A DNA stretch of 64,000 nucleotides, from positions 544,123 through 608,122 of the forward strand of contig CAXIPT010000012.1 in assembly GCA_964030475.1 (NCBI GenBank), in the 5' to 3' direction. The notes beneath the pieces were generated by a model. It was not told where the DNA came from. It ran no database searches and worked only from the letters and a program-made list of their open reading frames with translations. Positions 57,848 to 64,000 of this stretch are shown here, in pieces; the first letter of the stretch is position 1; each line of letters begins with the position of its first letter. The translations under genes and the position numbers were made by a program. Source of the stretch: Tethya wilhelma. Taxonomy: Eukaryota; Porifera; Demospongiae; Tethyida; Tethyidae.

Positions 57848-60482
57848 GGGAATGCTACACTTCTGATCATTATATGTGCATATTATATTATAAGCTGTAG
57901 CTACAGCTGCTCTCATAAATTAGACAAGTTTAACATCAGATTAAAATTAATAATGCTAGATCAATTATCAGTAACACTCACCACTGATTGCAGAACTGAA
58001 TTTCACTCTTTCAGCATGAGATAGTCGTCTTACAGGCCAGTAAATTGGGTGTTTTGGAGTCAGTATGCTCTCAATAGTCACAGGAAGGCGTAGTTTAATT
58101 CTTGGACTCTCTCAATCACAAGAAGGAAAAAACAGCCACCCACTTAGCAAAAATGCTGAAGTTTGAGCAGTTATGTGACATGGCTAACGTTCTGCAATTA
58201 ATTGCTCGTTGTATGATACTTGACTATGTCAGCATTAGTCTCGTTCCAAGGCTCCTCCTTCACAATATTTTCTTTGAAAATAAGCAAGGAGGGAAACTGG
58301 TATTTAAATACTCTGAGTATACAAGGTAGTCAATCTTGGCAGTGAATGTGCTCAAATTTTTCTTGGAAGTGTATGACTTAACCTCCAAAATATAGGCCTT
58401 GCAAATCTAAGATAGTAAGAAGCATAACCACATGGTGTTAAGTCTGTGTGCAGTGGTACTCCATTGAACCGTTTTCAGAGATAGGATGACTTGGGCAGTT
58501 ACAACTGTGCTGATACTGTGGTGAGATTTCAGATTATGCTTTAGTGAAATGAATTTCATGTAGCACACTAGCTATAGACTAGTAGCAAGAGAATTGAGTT
58601 GGCCTCCTACATATTCCACTTCTACCACACCTCAGACCAACTAACTATTATAATATATACAAAACATTAGAAATGTAATTATATGGCGGTTAATGGTAGT
58701 AAACAACATTGCAGTCAAACTGCACACGAATATCCACGCCTGATTTTGTTTGCAATGTAAGTGGGAAAATGGCGGCTTTTTGGCTGTTTGGAGACACATT
58801 GAAGAATGAAGTTCTTAGCCGTATTGCATTGAAACTTGGCTCTATCTGTGCTTACCATTGGATAGTCAGATGCCCAAAGAATAAAATAAGTCTCTATTTA
58901 TGAGCTCAAATAGTTATACTAGGAGTCTGCTTGCCGTGAATATTTGCACAAAGACACCAGCCAAGCAGTGTGTGGTGACTATTTCCAGAAGAATATCACC
59001 CGGTAAGTAAGGGACACAAATTTTGCTTGTTTTTTATGTAGATCAGGGTGACTTTCCGTTTAAAAGCATTTGCATAACCAATACTATACCAGATGCTAAA
59101 GGCATTGCAGAACATTAAATATGAATACATATAAATTCATTGCATTGTGTATTGAAATACTACTTTTGTATTAGTCTGTCACTTAATTTGAAGCACAACA
59201 GGGCATACTCAGACTTTCACAAGTTATATCTGTCACCAGGTTATTTCAATGCATTATTTGACAATTTACATGATCATCAAGCTAGTGTATCAATCACTTC
59301 GTGTTATAAGCATAGGTGAATTGATTGATTAAGAATAGCACTGCATGACCACAGGCTAAATGGGAGGCAGGTATCCATATAGTGCCAAGGGCTTATCGAT
59401 CGCCGAAGGTGTTGATTGGGTGAACAGGAGCTCCTAATATTGTCTCTAGATAGGAATAATCTTGAAAGCAGACTTGAGGCCAACCATAGCCATAGATAGT
59501 CTTTTCCCCAATGGTGGTTAAATAAGGACAGCAATGTCAATTACTGAAACATATATATATACTGGAGACTGAACAGCTCATGAAACAAGTAGTCATTGGC
59601 ACTCTGACCACGATGTGCTACTGCCTTTAGAGTGTTTATAAATTAATTGAGAGTAGGTTACTACTTTTGCAGGGTTCCTCAGCTGTTGTATTGAAGATCA
59701 CTCCTTTGCTGATATACATTTTAAAACCTTCACCGGGGTACAATATCCTCAACTACTTCAAGAGGGCTACTGCGAGGATGTGAACCCTGACAAATTTGGT
59801 CAGCAACCATGTGTGAAGATACATTCCTCAAGTTGAGCAACTGCTGCTCTTAATGCTGCTAAACTGTCAGATGATGCATCCTATACTTTGCTCAAAACGG
59901 TGAAAGTTCCTCTTCAAGTGTACAGTCCAGTATTGGTGTATGCATATTGGCAGATGGGAAATCAATGATAGAACCAGATCCTTCTCTACAGGATACTTAG
60001 GAAAAGCATTTTCTCCTACTCTAGCTACCATAGCAATCGTTGTCTGCCCAGTTAAGTAAGCAGTTAATTCTGACTTCACTAAGCAAAGACAATAATTATG
60101 GTTCAAATAAGTTACACAATCTTTGTCTCTGGAAGAATGTACACAGAAGCTGAGCTAGTTGTTATTTATATCAAAGTTACCCCCAAATTGATATAGTCTA
60201 GATTCAGTTTGGCCTCATATGTGCAATTGTGTAAACAAAAGCAGTGAACTGGCATGGATATAAAAAGCTGTTCTACACTTTTATCTTCTCAAATTGTGCT
60301 TAGTAATACTCAGAACTACAGTAATTGTATTATTCCCGTGAAAATAGCAAAAACCTCTGTCCATTTTGAATTGCTTGACCTCAATGACATGATGGCTTTG
60401 TTTGAGAAAAGGGGGTGATACATGCTACTTCCCTTGTTAGATGTAAGGCATACAACATGCCAGCTGGCCTCTAGCTCTTTAA
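57848..60482. other. mostly unassigned; one interspersed segment and one exon-like block
   Basis: 58815-58990 is a repeat shared with 4597-4760 in reverse; it reads SACREYLHKDTSQAVCGDYF up to a good donor (CCCG then GTAAGTAAGG). 59673-59836 follows a fine acceptor (CTACTTTTGCAG) and reads CCIEDHSFADIHFKTFTGVQ, GYCEDVNPDKFGQQPC to a stop. These may be exons of one unknown gene or of a transposon; I recognise neither. Confidence 0.3.
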
Positions 60483-62452
60483 GGGTGGTCGGTCATAGCA
60501 ACACGCGAATAGCGCGCGAAGAACGCGGGCAGGAAGAGTTGCGTCATAATTTTGTAGTTTAACATCACCACAAACCTCAACCGGAAGTATAGAATGATTG
60601 CGCATGAAGATTCTGCGCGGGATCTTACAACTAGACAGCTGGCTACTTTTTTGTTGCTTTTTTTACAACACACCAAGCCCTCATCAAAGGGAAAGAGGTC
60701 TTCAAAAGAGGCTGACACCAGGTGGTAGGTATTCAAGATGCCCAGAAGCAACAGAAAAAGTTTAACAGTACTACTATACACATCAATAACCAGTAATTGG
60801 GTAAGTATCAAAATTGAATGGTTTGTATTCCAGAAGTATAGAGCTAGTGTAAATATTATATCAATGCCAGAAAATAAAGTGTCTATGAACTGGCTGGCTT
60901 TCAGGTGGACCATCAAGACGACTCTGATACAGCAACAGAGCTGGATGGTATAGTATATGAGCTGGTTTCCTAAGACAGAACAGATGGATGCTAAATCCAA
61001 CTTGAAGCTCAATGATGAGGAACTGCGCTGTTGAGGAGACAAAGTATGGTCCAAAAGACTCCAAACAAGGGTGAATTTCTGCCAATATAGATTGTTGTGT
61101 ACCACAAGGTAACAAGTACAATGTTGTCACGAAAAGAAAAGGAAAAAAACAACAAAAAACAGACTTGTGATCAACAAAAAAAAACAAACAGTATTTCATT
61201 TTGCTTACAAAATTGAGCGTATCTGTAGAATCTCTGCTCCATATAAAAAGTCGTCCGCTACTTCAAGGTGTACAGATGCCATACTGAAAGAAGAACTGAA
61301 TGATACAAGTAGTGAGACAAACATGCACAAGTCAAGAGTACGTACTATCCTAAACAGCTACGTATAGCCTGGTAATTATTGTCGTTTTTGTTGTACACAA
61401 GTGTATATGCCTCTCCATAATGTTGTTTTCTAAAAAAAATCTCACAACAAACATTCATACTTAGCACACACACAGAGTAGATGCATGTAGAAGCACATTT
61501 CATGGTAATAGTAAAGACACATGGAGTTATAGACTGTACACTATATTAGCAAATCAATTCACTCATCATGGTACAGTGATAATTTGCAGTACTATACTGG
61601 ATTACCTTCCTTTCAGAACAGAACTTGAGCTAGTCCCAGAGTTTCACAGCAGTATGGAAGCTTCACCAGCATGACTGAAGCTAAGACAGAGGCTTGGATC
61701 TTGAGAAACCAATGACAAAGCAATGTGACTCATTTCATCTCGGTGCTCTTCAATTAGAGAGAAAACAGTCAGTCACTTTGAGGTGAAGTTCGGCAGCTTT
61801 GAGTAGACCAGTCTGACCTCCAGTAATACCTTAACCCTTTCTCTGCTTGTCACCAACCATATTTCACCTCAGCTGGCCGTTCTGTAGCAGCTACCACGAT
61901 CACAAAAGATTTCACTCTGATCTGCCACGTGTACAAATTATTGTCTACTCGCGTTCAATACTAAGTAAACCGCGTTGGCAGACAATCCACTTCAAAGGGC
62001 AGCTTCTTTGATGTACCGCTTTTTCTAAAATCTCTCTTTGTGATCATTGCAAGAGTGCCAAATTTAGAACACAAACTGCCTCTTTAGAAGTACGTATTCT
62101 TTTTCAATTTATTCGTCCCTGGTTGGTTAGATCAGTGGGTGTGTCGAAAAAAATTGAACAAAGACAGTGGAAGCAGCCAAGAAATGGCAAAAAACGATAC
62201 GTAGAAGTGTTTACCTCCTTTTTGGTTCTTCGATCATTCTAGTTTGTGTTGAAATAGATGCAATAGGTAGAAAACTAGAAGTCGGTGAACAAGCTGCTAT
62301 TCAGAAAAAATTTTTCTAGTGTGCTCAGTATAGCTAGATATCCATTAGCGCTACCTGTTTGTGTAAAAATCTGGACAGAAAAGTTGATATTTTGTCTTTT
62401 GCAAGTTGGAAATTTCCCTAGCAACGCGGTGCGTGGGCATGTCCGACCACCC
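60483..62452. mobile_element. TTAA-flanked TIR element of about 2 kb
   Basis: TTAA at 60479-60482 and 62453-62456 enclose GGGTGGTCGG...CCGACCACCC. Purine-rich ends resemble 2067-4316 in style but not in sequence (Kolobok-like by inference). Inner short open frames on both strands (for example 61167-61367 plus) have possible splice sites but no recognisable domain; no transposase found. Confidence 0.65.
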
Positions 62453-62456
62453 TTAA

Positions 62457-63121
62457 ATTATATGATTACATCTAAGTTTTAAAAATTTGTGGATTTTTTT
62501 GTTTGACTCGGTCGGCTTGTAGACTGGCATGTACCAATTGCTTCTTGGACTAGGAAACAGTGTGCTGGCAGGATAGAGCTGACCAATCCAGATAGAACTC
62601 TCTGTGCAAGGTTATACCACAGTGTTTCTCCACCATCTGTTGTGATACCTCTTCTTCAACTTCCATGCAGAGTTGCTGAGTGACACTGCATGTCACTAAA
62701 ATTAATACTATGTTGATTATTGTTGTTGTGAGGACGAAGATTCTGTCATCTTTGTGAAGTCATGTATATGGAACAGCAGTGGCCTACTGTAGTTTAACCA
62801 GGTTAAAAGTCAAAGTTAAGATGAAGGAAGGGATAATTCATACAGTTGTTATTGTCAAAATTAGCCTGAAATTGTGCATACTTTCATGCTACTGGCATAC
62901 AAGGTACTTGTAAGGCTATTATCTTTAGTTTCTCTGGGTGAATTTCAATGTTGAATAATTTGTGTTTGTGTTGTTTCCCCTCCTCCTCTGCACCTATTAT
63001 GGTGAACTTTGTTTTGTTAGATTTTTATGGTGATAAACATTAAATTCTATATTGTGTTTATGGGACATGTGGCTTGAGCATTCCTACTCTATGTAGTACT
63101 GTACATATAATAATGTATAGT
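62457..63121. repeat. family D copy 2 and a family A tail
   Basis: 62848-63005 matches family D at 52895-53040; 62998-63112 matches the last 115 bp of family A (TTTTATGGTGATAAACATT ... CATTCCTACTCTATGTAG). Confidence 0.5.
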
Positions 63122-63436
63122 AGGGAAATTTTTTTTTTTTAATTTATTTTTTTAAGTGCCCCTTCAGGTTTACCACAATTGTGGCTAACAAGGGCCTGCA
63201 AATAGCCTAGGGCTAGTGAACGCAGGTCCCCCGGAACCGACGGCTTTATATCCCCTCCGAAGGAGGATGCGGTGAAATTCACCTCCTCATTTTTTGGGGT
63301 AGAGCTGAGTTAACTCCCAGGCAGAGCTCGAAAGAGATAATGGGAAACAAATACCTATGGCACTAGAGGGACTCCAACCGCCTACCCATGGGTTGGGAGT
63401 CCAAGTCAATGGCTAACAAGCCACCAGGCCACCCCC
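63122..63436 (-). mobile_element. tRNA-derived SINE
   Basis: On the minus strand the head GGTGGCCTGGTGGCTTG carries an A-box-like TGGCCTGGTGGC (63420-63431) and a B-box GGTTGGAGTCC (63369-63379), spaced as in tRNA promoters for RNA polymerase III. An unrelated body follows, ending GGGGCACTTAAAAAAATAAA with an A-rich tail at about 63125-63150. Tail plus internal promoter define a SINE. No target duplication resolved. Confidence 0.75.
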
Positions 63437-63513
63437 AAAATAATTGTAATAATGTCTCAAATACAGTCATACACAGGATGCATGAGGAGTAAAAAAAGGA
63501 AAATGAATTACCG

Positions 63514-63887
63514 TACAGCGCGAAATTTCCGTGGGGTGCAGATTTTCTTTATTTTCGTGACTGACCTCTGAGTCACGAAATTTTCCCTCCCACGAAAATT
63601 TTTTGTGAGATCAAAGGTCACGATACTCGCCATGCACGCGCACGCTATCAAAGACTTCAGTTCTCTGTCTCTTGCCCGTCTTTTCAAGAAGTTTGCAGTC
63701 TAAATAGCTAGTATCTAGCTAGAATAGTATTCTACATGTATACCAAAGCAGATAAACTGTCACAAGACCCTTAAGCGCTGTAAGTTGTAGATACTCGAGT
63801 CACGAAAATTAAAACCACGAAAATCTGCTTCTGAAGCACAGTCTAGGCTTTCACGAAAATTTACACCCCCGAAAATTTCCCGCTGTA
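63514..63887. mobile_element. MITE with CACGAAAATTT inner repeats
   Basis: Ends TACAGCGCGAAATTT...AAATTTCCCGCTGTA. Inside, CACGAAAATTT-type words recur in both orientations (63580-63600, 63800-63870). Ends of this type are common in animal hAT-like MITEs (recollection). Confidence 0.65.
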
Positions 63888-64000
63888 TAATGGTAGTCAT
63901 GAGCCAAAATTGCAACATGCATACGTTGTTTCCTTACTTTTACAGCCCTGCTCTCCTACACTGCTAATTTTAAATTTATGAAATTTTTACTATATATACT
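63888..64000 (+). repeat. family A start, cut by the window end
   Basis: Right-arm landmarks TAGTCATGAGCCAAAATTG, CTCCTACACTGC and ATGAAATTTTTACTAT. Confidence 0.6.

Noticed and set aside
60479..61199. Long minus-strand open frames at the left end of the TTAA element
   Set aside because: The last residues are simply the TIR translated; hydrophobic AT-rich composition and no domain.
63360..63436. tRNA gene
   Set aside because: A and B boxes exist but the acceptor stem does not pair and a SINE body with A-rich tail follows.

Overview
This is animal nuclear DNA: AT-rich, with split genes, short GT-AG introns and a very dense load of eukaryotic mobile elements. An adhesion GPCR with small introns, a tRNA-derived SINE, a non-LTR retrotransposon tail of an invertebrate type, copia, BEL/Pao, Ty3 and DIRS-like retroelements and many TIR elements together suggest an early-branching invertebrate, most likely a demosponge such as Amphimedon. 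The species is inference. Single N bases at 42945, 52680 and 57351 look like assembly joins.

Layout. 1-11285: the 3' two-thirds of an adhesion GPCR gene (+): GPS motif, seven-helix region and a tyrosine-rich tail. Its introns are swollen by a TTAA-flanked DNA transposon (2067-4316) carrying a decayed P2X7-C-like gene, by an exact 2 x 2081 bp tandem duplication (5777-9938) and by repeat family A. 11286-15558: little host coding; a deleted pogo-like element with PHD-finger remnant (13355-14746). 15559-19190: a decayed DIRS/Ngaro-like tyrosine-recombinase retrotransposon (-). 19186-27600: repeats, no convincing host gene. 27600-34829: a BEL/Pao relic (-) with a copia element (27983-31946) and two nested 9-bp-TSD elements (32827-34102, itself holding 33035-33659) inserted in it. 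35266-41830: MITEs, several copies of palindrome-ended family B and a tyrosine-recombinase relic. 42236-42944: two head-to-head pieces of a Ty3/gypsy integrase. 42946-43891: 5' half of a B-box plus RecQ-like helicase gene (-), the best host gene after the GPCR. 44135-50778: tandem repeats, a hAT relic interrupted by a MITE, and a DDE_3 transposase relic. 50779-51686: HECT-like ORF with one frameshift. 53213-54160: LINE tail. 54256-64000: TTAA elements, family A copies, two small secreted-peptide-like ORFs, a SINE and MITEs.

No operon-like organisation exists. Only the GPCR, the RecQ-like gene and perhaps the small ORF at 57480 are credible host genes. Most other coding signal is transposon protein in various stages of decay. 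The window is mainly informative for nested insertion order and for host-like domains (P2X7-C, PHD, HECT, B-box) found in or near mobile DNA.
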